Shown here one piece after another: positions 1-12,069 of a stretch of 64,000 nt of DNA. This DNA is from Limnoperna fortunei (Eukaryota; Mollusca; Bivalvia; Mytilida; Modiolidae). Below the pieces are notes generated by a model. That model was given only the letters and a program-made list of their open reading frames with translations, did not search any database and was not told where the DNA came from. Both the position numbers and the translations under genes were made by a program. Position 1 is the first letter of the stretch. Each line of letters opens with the position of its first letter. Where the stretch lies: assembly GCA_944474755.1 (NCBI GenBank), contig OX104119.1:83704896-83768895 (forward strand), given 5' to 3'.

Positions 1-559
1 TACGAACTTCTATTTTAGAATGCTGGATTTACAATCAGTAAAAGGTATTTTACAATTAATGATGTCATGATTAAGGCATTCTTAGCTACCTGTCGACGAC
101 TGTGTTTCCATGGATTCCCACATAACTTAGAATCCAGAAGAACACAACCTCTTTACCTAGTTTTCAGCGATTTATAAATGCCAATTAGTTTTTAAAATAA
201 ATGGATTTGTAGTTTTAGTATTTTCAATTGCCGGAAGACATAACAAAGAATCAAAGCATATAATAAATGTACTCTCATCTGACGAGGCAATAAGTTTTAG
301 TGCAAGAAGGATATATTGCGCTTCAGCACTATATACAGAAGAAGCGAAAGGAAAAGTGTTGTTGAATAATTAAAGGTTTGTGTCCGATTACCTAGATAAA
401 AAAATACCGGTTTTAGGTTTAACCATGGTGGGTTATGTGGTGTTTTAATAGCAGCAATTTCATCTCAATTTTTACCAAAATTTTTTCAAATAAGGTTTTA
501 CTCTGGTGCCAAAAGTTGAATTTTTTTTTATGTTTTTAAAAAATATTTGTGTAAAGATT

Positions 560-2300
560 TTTGAAAACACAGTCGTAGGCTGGGTTATCATGATACGCTT
601 TCGATTTGGTTGCATATTGCAAAGCGAGCTTCATTCTTCTTTGATACAAATAAGTCTCGTTTGCTTCTAAATACGAACTATTTACAGGTGTGGTTCTAAA
701 CGCTCAAAGACATAGTCTCAATCCTTGATGGTGTATAGTATCAAGGATTTTGACATATAACTTGCAAGCAGAACCATAAATAAAGTAACTGTAATCCAAT
801 TTCAATCGAACCAGCGATCTGTAAAGATTGGTTAAAACATCGTACTCAGCATCCCAGTGCTGGATATGACTTTTAAAATATCTATCCTCTTGAATTTAGT
901 GAAAAATTTGGAGGGATATACACAGAGCATAAAGTACTCATTTTGGCAAAAGATATCCTAGCAGTAACCGCCTGAAGATCCGTGCTGAGATCTACAGGGA
1001 TATGTAAAACTTGATCTTTTACGAAAATGGTAGAGCCGCCAGCAGCTAAATCATTCTCGACTACATATTTGCTGTATATAGAATAGTTTTTAACGGTATG
1101 GCATAACCTGGTTTAGGTGGGATTCGTAGAGACAAACTGTAACAGGAAGAAAGTCTTGAACTGATAATATAATTTTAAGAAAATTAATCTTAAACCTCAA
1201 TATTTCATTGTATTATTGTACCCATTATGATTTGCTAATACGGCAATAGTTGAGTTTTTTTGGAGCTGTTTCGCCGGATTCTGCTGGGAGATCTACTTTT
1301 AGATCCATTATCTGGGCGTAGTGCATCTATGGATTTATGGGATCGACCTAGATAGTAGTGTCTAGATGATCTAGACTTCCAAACCTGTTGTGGACCTTAA
1401 TTAAATCCCGAAGCAGTTTTGAGTACCATCTCCTTTTTATGTATGTTTTTTTTTAATATGAAGTATTTGAATTCGAGTTAGTATTTTTTAAATTTTTGGA
1501 ATGCTTGAAGAATTAGTTGAGGGTACCAAAGACGTAGCAGTTTGAGAAAATGAAGATTTCCGTGAAGATTGAATGATTTTGTCGGTGGTTTCAACTGGTA
1601 GTCTAGTAGGTTCTTGTTTGTCAATCGGCCAGGTGATAATTATCTAGGTTTCAACAGATGTGAAAACACGTTTGGTCAGACTGGCATATGACGTTGATGC
1701 AGGAGACTAGGATTACTCATTGTCTCATGGTAAGAGATGTTTTTTTCAGTTTATAACTTTTGTATTTCTTTTTACTATTTAAAACCTTTACAAATCCTTT
1801 TTAAATGACAATCGTGAATGAGGACATGTTGACTTCACCACAATTGGCCCACTTTGGAGATAAGTGCAGGTAAAGCCTTCATGTTCCTCTTCTGCACACA
1901 TAAAAGATGAAGTGACCTCTGCACTGTACCTTCCCATGGCCGAACGTTTGACACTTTAAGCAGCGAACAGGGTTGGGGGATGTATGCGCTGACTTTAACA
2001 TTATACAGATCGATTTTTATTGTAGGAGAGACAGATGGAGTATTAAAGTGCAGAAGAAAGGTAATCGGTTTGACCTGAACACCTTCTCTGTTGGCTGCGA
2101 ATCTTTTGTCTTTTGTTATACTCTCAGGTTTAAGTTCTTTACAAATTTCGTCGTCTGTAAGTTCAGACAGATCTTAGTGTCTGTAGCGAATACTACCTTG
2201 GCTGGAATTTAGAGTTCTGTGAGGAGCGGAGATGTTTAAATCAAGATTGACCGAACCGGGTCCATCCGGCCTCCTGTCTAGTTGAAGTCGGAGACTAAGT
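560..2300 (-). mobile_element. Decayed Jockey-like LINE, copy A (ORF1 zinc knuckles, EN, RT C-terminus)
   Basis: Read on the minus strand, about 2,000-1,800 encodes a gag-like ORF1 end with a clear CCHC knuckle (CLKCQTFGHGKVQC) and a second degraded one (CAEEEHEGFTC). About 1,250-900 encodes an apurinic-type endonuclease stretch recognisable by motifs such as LPVTVCL, AAGGSTIFVKDQ and LCSVYIPP. About 860-575 encodes the C-terminal RT tail (LYRSLVRLKLDYSYFIYGSA, then LALQYATKSK and NPAYDCVF). This order is that of Jockey/I-group LINEs. The reverse-transcriptase core expected between the endonuclease and the tail is missing, and stops and frameshifts are frequent, so the copy is dead. A related copy lies at 41.4-42.2 kb on the other strand. 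The clade call rests on motif memory, not an alignment. Confidence 0.7.
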
Positions 2301-3594
2301 GGTGTGTTGAAAAAATCTAAACCCACTCATCCGCACTAATTGATGCAGCAGAGAGTGATCTCTCAACCACCAGGATTCCTTCCTCCACCATCACGGGTTG
2401 CAACACACGGCAAACATGTCGCTTCTATAAAGTTGAGGAAGCTTCGCCCTTCAGCCACCACCTTCTTTGCAAATCCTTAAGAAAGTTGTCAATCAAATGT
2501 TAAATACATTTTATGGAATAGTTTGAAAGGGAAATAATTTAATAGAACAGATAAAATGGGATTCACAAAAGGCAAGACATGATATGCCGATTCATTGAAG
2601 TCAGGGCTAACTCGATTTCCCGTCTATAAAAAGTGAGGGTTCGGTAATTTATCGGAACCGTTTACCCGGCCTACTGACATCCCGTCCTGTAGTCCTTGGT
2701 CCCACACGGGGTTATAACGGTTGGAACTAATAGAAATCGAGGACACGATGAAAGACATAAGTATTATAAATATAATAATATATATAACTAAACTTAATCA
2801 AACTAAATAATATAAGTATATTACAATAATATTTAACAAAATATAGACACTAAGTAAATCATGGAAAATCACACTATGCCGCGCTTGTTATTACATCCAT
2901 TTTTATTAGGGGAGAAGGCCATAGAACCCGGTTTTGTAAGAATTTCAGATAATGTATTTCTAATGAGTTCAGAAAGACAGCGATTTTGTTTATAAAACTT
3001 TGATCCTTATGTTTTACCAAATTTGAACGGCTATTTGAAGATCGCGCGAGGTAATTTTGGATTTCTTTTCAAAATTGCCATCATAATCAAATTAAATGTT
3101 TTTAGTAACATTCATTCACAGCATCTTAATCAACCTGGAAACAAGTCGGAGCATTTTCATTTTTAGCGGTCATCTTGGATTCCGAATGGCTGCCATAGAA
3201 ATTTGTGCAATATGGTTCGTTATACCATACTTCTTTTAAATTTACAAATTTTCATTAAAATCCATATACTTTTTTATTTTTCAGGTTTTTTTGTTTTTAA
3301 AATTGCCGAAATAAAAAAATTTATACGGGCGTGCACTGCTTCAAGTCAAGACCAATTTATGGGTGAAGTTTTATATCGATCCAACTTACGAAAAATATTG
3401 CGGAAAAAGTTTTGGTTGATAGTGGTAGAAAAAGAAAAATTAGAAGAAGAAGAATTGAATTTATACCCTTTAGTAAATAAAACAATAAATCACAGCTGTA
3501 CAAGGTATAAAAAAAATTGCAAAAGTCTGAAATGGCCGGGTTGCAAATGCAAGTGCCTTAATAAATAGGGAATGGTATACAATTTGTAGGACAA
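2301..3594. other. No recognisable gene
   Basis: The stretch includes a very AT-rich segment near 2,755-2,840. A 121-codon + strand ORF at 3,203-3,568 is Lys-rich with a Cys cluster at its end, but I recognise no domain. The block 2,249-2,288, just inside the neighbouring LINE, reappears inverted near 25,793-25,832 with a few mismatches, so it is repeat-derived. Confidence 0.5.
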
Positions 3595-4030
3595 GTTGAT
3601 TACACAAAATAGGTACCGTCTTCTGCAAATGGTCTGAAAAATGACGGATTTCCAAAGTCTGAGAAATTAGAAAAAAATCCTAAAACAATTCCAGAATAGC
3701 AGATGCGCAACTTCAATCAATGTGCAATCTTTCTGTGATGTTTCAGAGATCTGGGTTGAAAACTGTAGCAGGCGTTAAATACACAAAATATTCACCGCCC
3801 TCTGCAAATGTTCTGAAAAATGTCTAAGTTTTCATGTCTGGAAAATTAGGAAAAAATCGAGGAACAATTCCATAATAGCAGGTGCACAACTTCAATTCAT
3901 GTGCAATCTTTCTGTGATGTTTCGGAGATCTTGCTTGAAAACTGTAGGAGTTAATTACACAAAATAGTACCCTATTTGCCCCGGGCAGCCCGCCTGCCAT
4001 CCCGCCCGCCCGCTCGACTTCACTATACTA
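3595..4030 (+). repeat. Tandem duplication of a ~180-bp dispersed module
   Basis: Two successive modules share the same landmarks in the same order: ACACAAAATA, CTGCAAATG, TCTGAAAAATG, CAACTTCAAT, GTGCAATCTTTCTGTGATG and GAAAACTGTAG. A third ACACAAAATAG begins at about 3,957 and runs into a CCCGCCCGCCCGC-rich tail. The architecture (repeated module, then a tail of short C/G-rich direct repeats) matches other dispersed repeats here at 13.9, 28.5 and 30.9 kb. No coding potential is seen. Confidence 0.75.
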
Positions 4031-4479
4031 TAATCCGGGTTTGCACTTCGTGTCGTGCAACCCGGCAAACAAATCAAGTCACATTAAATATAAACCTAAC
4101 AGACCCATCAAGATCTGCTGCAATAAATTTCTCTTAAAACTAGTATCAAAAAGATCTTCCACTTAAGTCACACCAGCAATTACACATTTCAAAATAAAAA
4201 GGTTCCTCGGTTTAAGGGTTCATTACCGAATGTTTAAAGAACGAAGGTTTCTCTTAAATATCAACCACTGACGTGTCAACTATTATTACTCTAGATGACT
4301 CAAAATATTTCCATGTTTTTATAAAATCTTGATAAAAGTTTAGGAGGTTAAGATATTCAAATTCCTAATCAAGTAGTAGCAATTAAACATCATAATTCAA
4401 ATTAAAAACAATAGACAGAAAAAATATTTTCAATTTTTTAACAAGGATAAACATCTAAAATCAGAATTCTAGATAAAAT

Positions 4480-7400
4480 ATGAACTAAACACTGTCCTTG
4501 GAAACCAAATGTTTCTCTGGCCAGAAAAACTACACTAGTTATTTTAGTCATTTAGCTATTTTGAATGGCATTAATAATTTCATCGGGCACGGTCAAGGAA
4601 TTTAATTGATTCCACAATTTTGACGCGGAGAGTAAATTAATAACAAGTGTTTGTAGTGACAAACCCTGGGCAAAAGTCTTCCAAAGTTTGACAAAAATAT
4701 CGTCTTTTGACCTTAGTTTGTGTAAAAGAGGTTCAAGGCAAATGGCATATAGTTGACCAGGCAAGGAACATCCTTATCGTATACCTCTTTTAAATATAAA
4801 ACGGGAAGATAATGAATTATTAATTTTCAGTAGACTATATAAATAGTTTTTATACAGGATATAAAATAATCGCAAAAACCGAAAACTTCTAATATCTTCA
4901 TCAGGTAGCCGTGATTAACACGATCAAAAGCCTTCTCTTGATCAAGGGAAACATTAACAAGTGGAATATTTTATTGATTAGCATAGCACGTAGCATCGGA
5001 AATAAAACGAATATTGTCACTGATATGTCGCCCGGGAACACAATAACTTTGATCGCTATGTAATATATCGGGTAGAACGATACGGAGTCTTAACGCACTA
5101 GTTAATATTTTATAGTCGCAACAAAGAAAGGACACTGGTCTCCAGGTTTTTAACTAACTGTACAAAGAATATATTTTCCCCCGCCAATCTTGGATACACT
5201 TGAACTCAGATTTCTGTAATCACCAGGAAATCCAGAAATTCATATCAACATACGATTTGTCATCTTAAAGAAATGTATTTAGACACCAGTAAGCGCTCTT
5301 GTGTTTACCCCGTATTTCTTAAAGTACACACGAACAACAAAAGTGTGATCAGATATATACATTCAATTATTTCAGATGAACTGATGAAATGACTATTATG
5401 TTTGGAGAAATACATTTGATCGAGTATCGCGGCGACACGGTCATTCCTCGACCAGAATTAAATTCTGTCGTACGGACGAATATAACGAAACGTATCAATA
5501 AATTTGAAACATTTAACCGAATTTTTAAACTCTTTGCAAGAATGGGGATGGGGTTCAATATCTCTGGTCTAATCTCCATAACAATTAAAATCACTACCAA
5601 AAAATATTGGAATGGAAGAATGAAGTTGATTCAAATGGTGTTTTAAATGTTTCAAAAATAAGAGTTTCTTTTTGGTGCAAGTTGGGGAATAAACATTCAA
5701 CAAATATACAGTTTGCTCCTGTATTTTAATAGTTGCCTGTAAAATGCGACCTGGTACAACTATTTAATGATATAGAATTAGTATATTCTTTGAGAAACAT
5801 ATCGCAAATCCTGAAGAAATAGTTGAGAGATGAGAGAAAACTATTTCTCCTCTCCATATCATTTTCCATACACCTTCATAAGAAAAATGGTATCTGGAAT
5901 TCATACAGTGTCTGCATTTAATTTGTTAATTTGGATTTTAACGAATCTAATATAAAATATCGACAACCTTAAGTGTTTAGTGAAACCAACGACAAACCGG
6001 ACATTACAATTGTAACAATTGTAATGAAAAAAAACAGAACAAAAATGCATAAGTAATAAGACAATACATATTGATTTGGGTACATTTTTTGTCTAAGCAT
6101 GAGTTTTCACATATGCCTTTTATTTCTTAATTTAACTTATTTAGACACGCTTTTAATTGTGATGATGACTCATGGTTTCTGCGAAGGTCTGTACAATCTT
6201 GACAGAGTTGTCCTACGAATGATGTATATTCTAAACATTTTTCCCAAAGATGTTTTGTTGCTTTTGAGTTCAGAAACTAATCGATCGAGCAACTCAGTTC
6301 ATAGCCTTTGTTCAGTAAAAACTACGATTTGGGACATATTTTGTTCTAATAATTAGGAGGATATAGATTCAATTTCTACATCCTCTTCCTCATTGGTGTT
6401 AAGTAAAATATGGGATGCAAGGGGAAAATCCCATATACTAATATCATCTGGAGCAGATACAGCTTCAGTTGTGGGAGTTTGCACACAAATAACTGAGATG
6501 TTGCTAGCTGGACGTTAAACAACAAAAACAACAATCAATCAATCAATTACACTAAAAGCAGAATCATTGTTTTCTACTTTACGTATAAGTGCAGTCTTAG
6601 TTGGCAATACATCAATCTGCACTTATTCAGGTTGAGAGTGGACATCCACAATGATAGTGGAACCAGAAGATTCTTTAGATTTTTCTCGATTCGTAACATT
6701 ACTACGGTGTTGGAAGCAACACTTTGATTTCCAGTGGCCCAAAACCAGTGTTTGTAGCAGTAGACTGCTGTTCAATCGCAGTTGGTGGTACCATTTCAGC
6801 TGTAAACAGGGCGTCTGTATTTTCAACTTAATTTTTAATCTCCGGTCGATAATGGGGACATCGATTTTGAATATGCACAGTATGTTTGCACTTAAAACAG
6901 ACAACATCATGTATTACAAATATTCTGCCTTATTACATATCAAAGGATTCCAGTAATGTAACATTTGGGTGAAGAATAGGGGACACTTGTCGTCTAAATG
7001 ACTTGAATTGTTTTAGTGCTGGTATTTGAATACCGAGTGCAGTGGGTGTTATGTCTAAAATACTTAACACACTTAGTCACCCTTGAGTAAATCATTTCTA
7101 ATAAAAGGGGGACAATTAGACAAAGTAACGTTTTTATGGATTTTTACCAAACTTTGATTCTCAACAAACTAGTCTCAATACTTAAGCCATTAGAACACAT
7201 TTCAACATCATCGATGTTGAATTAAAAGACTAAAACTCCAGACCCCATACGAGAGGCAGGCATTTTTTTTTCTGGTAAGACAATAGTTGAAATAGCAACA
7301 ACATACTGTTCGATGGTGCGGTTATTTTCACACCGTGTTTTCTTGCAACAAAGCCAAAACGTTTTTGACCAAATGACGTCATCCCGTTGTTATTTTTCGA

Positions 7401-7520
7401 CCTTGAACTTTCTTGAAAAGTACCTCACCATTTTCACTGGACAAAGTTTTTGATCCTGAACAGTAGCGGCTTAATACTGTAGTATTAACATTTGTCTTAG
7501 GCAAACTACCTTTGACGATA
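4480..7520 (-). mobile_element. Decayed Tx1/L1-like LINE
   Basis: On the minus strand ORF1 remains occupy about 7,300-6,860 and end in a CCHC zinc knuckle (CFKCKHTVHIQNRC) near 6,900. About 5,600-5,370 looks like an endonuclease end. About 5,160-4,480 contains RT motifs in several frames: WRPVSFLCCDYKIL, then CVPGRHISDN, then VSLDQEKAFDRVNHGYL (RT block with the first catalytic Asp), then GQLYAICLEPLLHKLR and finally FFWPEKHLVSKDSV. This series is characteristic of Tx1/L1-group LINEs. I did not find the second catalytic block (the xxDD box). Many stops and indels show an old copy. A SINE tail at 6,498-6,546 lies inside it. Confidence 0.7.
6498..6546 (+). repeat. 3' tail fragment of the (CAAT)n-tailed SINE family
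   Basis: The sequence GCTAGCTGGACGTTAAACAA followed by CAATCAATCAATCAAT is the 3' end shared with the longer SINE copies at 31-33 kb. Only the tail is recognisable, so this is a 5'-truncated insertion. Confidence 0.6.
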
Positions 7521-7559
7521 TAGTCTTTTTAAATAAATTAATGTCTCAAAGATATTTTC
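6960..7559. other. LINE ORF1 remnants, otherwise no gene
   Basis: The minus strand of this stretch still shows scattered ORF1-like peptides of the Tx1-like LINE in several frames. No continuous ORF of note and no RNA gene is seen. Confidence 0.4.
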
Positions 7560-7830
7560 GCTGAATCATACTTAGTCTTTCCTATTTTTGTTTTCCCTAT
7601 ACACGACAACGAGTAACTCGACTGGTCTTATTATAGGCAGGCACTGCTTATTCGTGCGGAGCACATGAGTATACTCATAGTGTTTATTGGTTTTTTGGTT
7701 ACTCTCTGTATTTTTTGTGTGTTTGGTTTTTGTGTTGCGTTTGTCTTTATCCGGACTTGAAACTGTCCCTTGACTTTTAGCTCTTGTTGTTCGGTCGGTT
7801 GTCTTTTCTATTTTTCTTAACACAGTATTG
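7560..7830 (+). repeat. 3' UTR-like tail of a bivalve-type RT retroelement
   Basis: The complement of this block matches 22,255-22,440 over long stretches, for example TCAAGGGACAGTT, TCCGGATAAAGACAAACGC and AAGCAGTG.CTGCC. The copy at 22.3 kb directly follows the RT reading frame of a minus-strand retroelement. The block is therefore read as the 3' untranslated tail of the same family, here in + orientation without its RT. ORFs across it (for example 7,572-7,823 minus) are low-complexity and not conserved as protein. Confidence 0.6.
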
Positions 7831-8130
7831 CAATATCTGAAAATAACTAAGTAGATTTACATCCACAACTAAAAAATGAAGGCGACGGAAAAGAATAAAC
7901 AAAAATTTAATCCAAGAGAAATCTCGGCAATCCGAAAAAATAATACGACATATACACAAAATGATACTTCTTCTTCCAAACACAACAATATAAATATTAA
8001 CGAACTACAATACAAAATAACCAAGAAATAAATGCTCTCAAAAACATTTCCTATCCCTTCAAGAAGAAAAAGAAGAAGAAACGGAACGTTTAGAAGCCAT
8101 AATATGAAAGTGGGCAAAATCCGTTTGTTT

Positions 8131-8380
8131 GTTTGCTTGAATGTTGTTTTACGCCACTTTCAGCAATTTTTCAGCTAATCATGGCGTCCAACATTTATTG
8201 GGAGAGGTAGCCGGAGAACCCGAAGAAAACCCCCGACCTTCGGCAATCCTTGTCAATTAAGATTAGAGTCGAACTCACCCTGCCCGCAGTAAGGCTCGAA
8301 CCCGCAATCTATCTCAGTGTTGACAAACGACGTAATCAATAGTAGGCGAACTACCTTAACCACACGGCCCCCAAGGCCCC
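8131..8380 (-). repeat. tRNA-derived SINE (family 1)
   Basis: The minus strand starts GGGGCCTT and carries a tRNA-like head. Its A-box region corresponds to TGGCCGAGTGG in the copy at 17.5 kb, and its B box is GGGTTCGAGCC. A body follows with the conserved block GCCGGAGAACCCGAAGA (as read on +) and the end CGCCACTTTCAGCAATTTTTCAGCTA. The same organisation is seen at 17,521-17,783 and 41,560-41,700. The copy is diverged and has no intact protein. Confidence 0.8.
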
Positions 8381-8389
8381 AAGTCCACA

Positions 8390-9421
8390 TCGTGGTCGGG
8401 TACTTAATATAAGTAAAAAACGGTGCAAAAACTTTGTTTTGAGTGAATTAATAAGAGCAACAACATAATACCATCTATTTATAAATCGATATTCCTTATT
8501 AGCTGTGTAGCAGAGATAATGAAACGTGTTATTTATTTATATATTTTGACAGCATGTCAAGAATTCGAATATATCAATATCAATCCGGTTTCTTACTGTT
8601 TCCCAATTCGTCAGGTGTTAGAAATAAACAATAAATATGTATTTTTAATTCACTTCATATAAAGGAAAAAGATTGGTGTTTTCCGTTATGCAACTAAAGC
8701 TTTTGGCATATAGCATGGGAATTTAGTAAAATGATTTAATTTTATCTACGAACTAAAAGCCAGCAAAGAGTAGTTATCAAGCAATCGTCATGTGAGCTTT
8801 GCAACTAACTATGGTTCGAGAATCCTCTGTCGTCTAACGCTTTTTTGCGTGGGACGCAGAAAAAGCGTTGGAAAGAAGAGGCTTTTTGGACTTAACTACT
8901 ACTACTCTAAACAAACGAAGCTAAACATCAACGGTAGTGTTTAAGTTTGGAGTTGGCCCGCCGAAACTTTCCCGTTGATGACCCTTTAGTTGTTTATCCG
9001 ACATTCCATCCTTCCCTTAATTAATTTGTCATGTGTAATATTACATGTGCATAACAAATCTAAACAGTTTTACAGTTAATTGTTTTTTTTATTGGCGATC
9101 TGAATGGGCAAGATAATTTGTGATATGAAATGTTTGCTCAACCCGTCAAATAGTGGTGGTCTGTGAAATTCCAGACAGCAATACATAAACAACAATGTGA
9201 TGACTTTTGCGAGAATTGTAGAAAAAATGAGTCCCCATTGAACCTTCGTAAAATTTGTGAAGCAATTAAGAAAAAGCATTCCGACTCTTTAATGATAAAA
9301 TCAGAAGACGTGTACACATGTAGTTGCATACAAATCTTGAATACACTGCACGCCTTTCCTTGAGAAGATGAACAAATTATCATTGCAAAAAACTAAAAAG
9401 GAGGATAGTTCTAAATCGTAA
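8390..9421. other. No gene recognised; contains a short perfect-looking hairpin
   Basis: Apart from the hairpin at 8,834-8,871 I see only AT-rich sequence and short ORFs. The + strand ORF at 9,163-9,363 contains two CxxC-like pairs but matches nothing I know. Confidence 0.45.
8834..8871. repeat. Short hairpin
   Basis: The arms TAACGCTTTTTTGCGT and ACGCAGAAAAAGCGTTG are complementary apart from one mismatch, around a GGG loop. This gives a stem of about 16 bp. Confidence 0.75.
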
Positions 9422-9632
9422 GACTTGTTTAAAGATCAATCGACATTAATGAGATAGATTTGACACTGCCACTGACGGAAATTTCGTCCGAGGCTAAAAA
9501 GGAAGAGGACAAAACTTCCGGTAATTTCACGGACATAGTGTCAGCGAGCAATAGAGGAACTACAAATCATTATGAACGGCAAGCTTTGTCTCCTTTTTAG
9601 CTTCGGACGAAATTTCCGTCTTTAAACAAGTC
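9422..9632. repeat. Foldback element with interrupted stem
   Basis: Inner arms at 9,474-9,503 and 9,591-9,620 are complementary over about 30 bp with one mismatch (left arm begins GACGGAAATTTCGTCC). Outer arms GACTTGTTTAAAG (9,422-9,434) and CTTTAAACAAGTC (9,620-9,632) pair as well. On the left, 39 bp (9,435-9,473) separates the outer from the inner arm; on the right they are contiguous. This is what an insertion into one arm of a longer foldback would leave. No target-site duplication was seen. Confidence 0.75.
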
Positions 9633-10369
9633 AATAGCAAGAGAAGGTTTCGCCTATGGTCTAAGGAATTCCTTCCTGATCTTATGAATAAGGCCTATTC
9701 ATGAGAATCGACTGAAATTTGGAATAAGAAATTAAAGGAGTACAAACATACCCTCTTGACTGCTTTTGTAAATTTCGTGGATCAAAAATTGATGTCGAGA
9801 TCAAGGCTAAATCGGAGCTGCAACAAAGAGTGCCGGCATGAAGATATCTGATCTTACCAGAAGATTTATAATGTTGAAAGATCGACACAAAAAAGAACTG
9901 GCAGATTTAAAACAGATATAAGAACAGCTAACAGCTCTTGAAGAAAAACCAACATTAATAATAGAAAGAGACAGGTGGGTAAATTTACAGAAAACAATAA
10001 TAATTAATTACAGATAATGAAAAACACTATTCAGATTTTAATTTTCAAATCGAAAGGTATGTACAAGTATATTCTCTAATTTATGACAAACAGTACATGT
10101 GTTATTGTTTTGTTTAAAATATGACATTCATTTTATCATGGAATTTGATACATAAAGCATGAAAAATATGTGATCTATCAGCAAAATATTTAACTATGCA
10201 ATGCCCAATCAAATTAGTTGGCTATGCATTGACATAGAAGATAAGCATATATCTGCATTAGCAGTTATGGCTAGGTCGTTTATATTTCACAAGAAAAATA
10301 TGCAAAGCGGCAAAGAAATATATTTGCAATGCAACAAATCTAAATTGAAATCACAAATAGAAGAGGCAA

Positions 10370-10800
10370 AAAACATGTAGTATATTTTTCCACGAAAGTT
10401 TTAACTAATCATGAATTTGTAGTGCTATCAAAAGGCTTGAAATTCATTCCTGCTCCCTCAAAAGGGCAAAAAAGATTTAATGAGAGATTTTAATGAATGT
10501 GCAAGGAATTGAGATGTAAATTTTTATATCACTCCAAGAAAGAGAAAACACACTGATTTAGGGTAAAAAGTTACTATGAACCTCAGTATAGTTGTGAGGT
10601 ACCTAAATATTATGTTTATAAGAAAAAACACGATTTGTCGTCGATGCATAAATTTAACAATCTGAAACCTGAAGAAAGGTTGAGAATATTTTCACTATTA
10701 CGAGACAAATCAATTGTCATAAAGAAAAGTGATAAAGGGGAAAATGTCATAATCATAATCAAGGATATTTATCTATAAGAAGGTAATAGACAATTACAAT
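10370..10800 (+). mobile_element. Penelope-like retroelement fragment (N-terminal part of the RT ORF)
   Basis: On the + strand the peptides LSKGLKFIPAPSKGQ (about 10,427), then CKELRCKFLYHS, then LKPEERLRIFSLLRDKSIVI and KKSDKGENVII (to about 10,755) appear in the order typical of Penelope-like ORFs (LSKGLxFxPTP...FxxxxR...LxxDxxIVIKxADKGxxVVI). Stops and a frame change separate them. A charged coiled-coil-like peptide (KDRHKKELADLKQ) near 9,885 may belong to the same element. The catalytic RT core and the GIY-YIG nuclease are not present. Confidence 0.6.
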
Positions 10801-10809
10801 CATACCATT

Positions 10810-11860
10810 ACTAGAAAATTGATAGCTTTGATTTCCTGTATCTTACATAACATCCATCGTGTTGTAATTTAGTTATATATATATATAAAAGTTAATTCGG
10901 TACATGAAAAACAAGCTATAAAAATGTGAGCAATTCTCCCTAATTAATTTCATCGCTATCCATCCCAAATACCTTTTCGATCAATATACAAAATATTAGA
11001 TGCAGTCTGTAGCACATATTCTGTGAAAGTGTCATCAAATTCTATTCAGTGTTCGAGGTGAGGTTGCATTTAGACGAGTCCATGTTTTGCTAAAGGAAAC
11101 CCAAATATAATTACGATCGAAATGCAGAATATTAGGTGCACAGTGGCACTATCTGGCATAGATTAAGAAAAAGCTTAATTAAATTTCACTCAGTAGTTTA
11201 GGTTGTTTTGAGAATAAAAGATGAATACCCTTATATCACAGAATGTTAAATGGATAAAAAATTAAAGTTTCGTCTAATTTTAAGGACCCGCGGAAAAGAG
11301 ATATGTACCCGAAATGTAGCGGACAAAAGGACAGACAGACGGACTTATACCCACTCTTTATATACTCTCCAATTGTAAAGTTGTATGCTAATAAAATGTT
11401 CATGATTTGACTCCAAAAAAAATTTCTCTACCGGTCTATGTAACTAAAGGAAGCTCAATATATAGTCCCCTCAAGCTGACGTGTATATATTTTTTTTCTT
11501 TTGGAGAATAGAAACTTCACAATAAAAACTTAATCTCCTCTTTTAAGATTTTAGTTTGAAACTATGTGTAAACATGATAATTTTTAATTATAGTAGCAAC
11601 GGTACACAACGTCCTAATATAAACGAACATGCCGTAGCTGTATTCAGAATCATGAACTTGGTAGACAGGTTTCCAGTGGTGAATCCTATAAAATTAATGA
11701 CTCTGATATTAGTCACTATCGGGATTTCTAAACCAGACGGAACAATAACGTAATTGTTTAGACCATACAGTTTTATTCTTATGTGAGAATATAGATATGC
11801 CATTACAATTTTGGAATATGTACACGAATAGTTCTTAAATGTATGACATGTTTAATGTAC
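10810..11860. other. No gene; dispersed-repeat end near 11.3 kb
   Basis: The stretch contains GGACAGACAGACGGAC near 11,330, a signature of the dispersed module repeats of this window. No coding sequence is recognised. Confidence 0.45.
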
Positions 11861-11864
11861 TGAG

Positions 11865-12065
11865 CGTTACTTGTTTGTTTGAAATGGATTTTACGCATCG
11901 TTCGGCAATTTTGGGCTACTGAAATGGGGTAAGCCGTGCTACTTGTTGAAAACCACACATTCCGTCAGCTGAATTTGCAGTCAGTAAATCTAGAACTTGA
12001 ACCTCATTGTTGACACTCCATTGTTATCTCGTCGTAATTACCAAGCGATTGTAGCGTGTTGTTTG
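11865..12065 (-). repeat. Probable tRNA-derived SINE (diverged)
   Basis: The minus strand contains a B-box-like AGGTTCAAGTTCT and, upstream, a tRNA-like stretch starting near CAACACGCTACAATC. The 3' part (ATGGATTTTACGC on +) resembles the GTTTTACGCCACTTT end of the family-1 SINEs. It is too diverged for a firm family call. Confidence 0.4.
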
Positions 12066-12069
12066 TTCG

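Noticed and set aside
5389..5646. + strand 85-codon ORF
   Set aside because: It is the antisense of a LINE endonuclease remnant on the minus strand.
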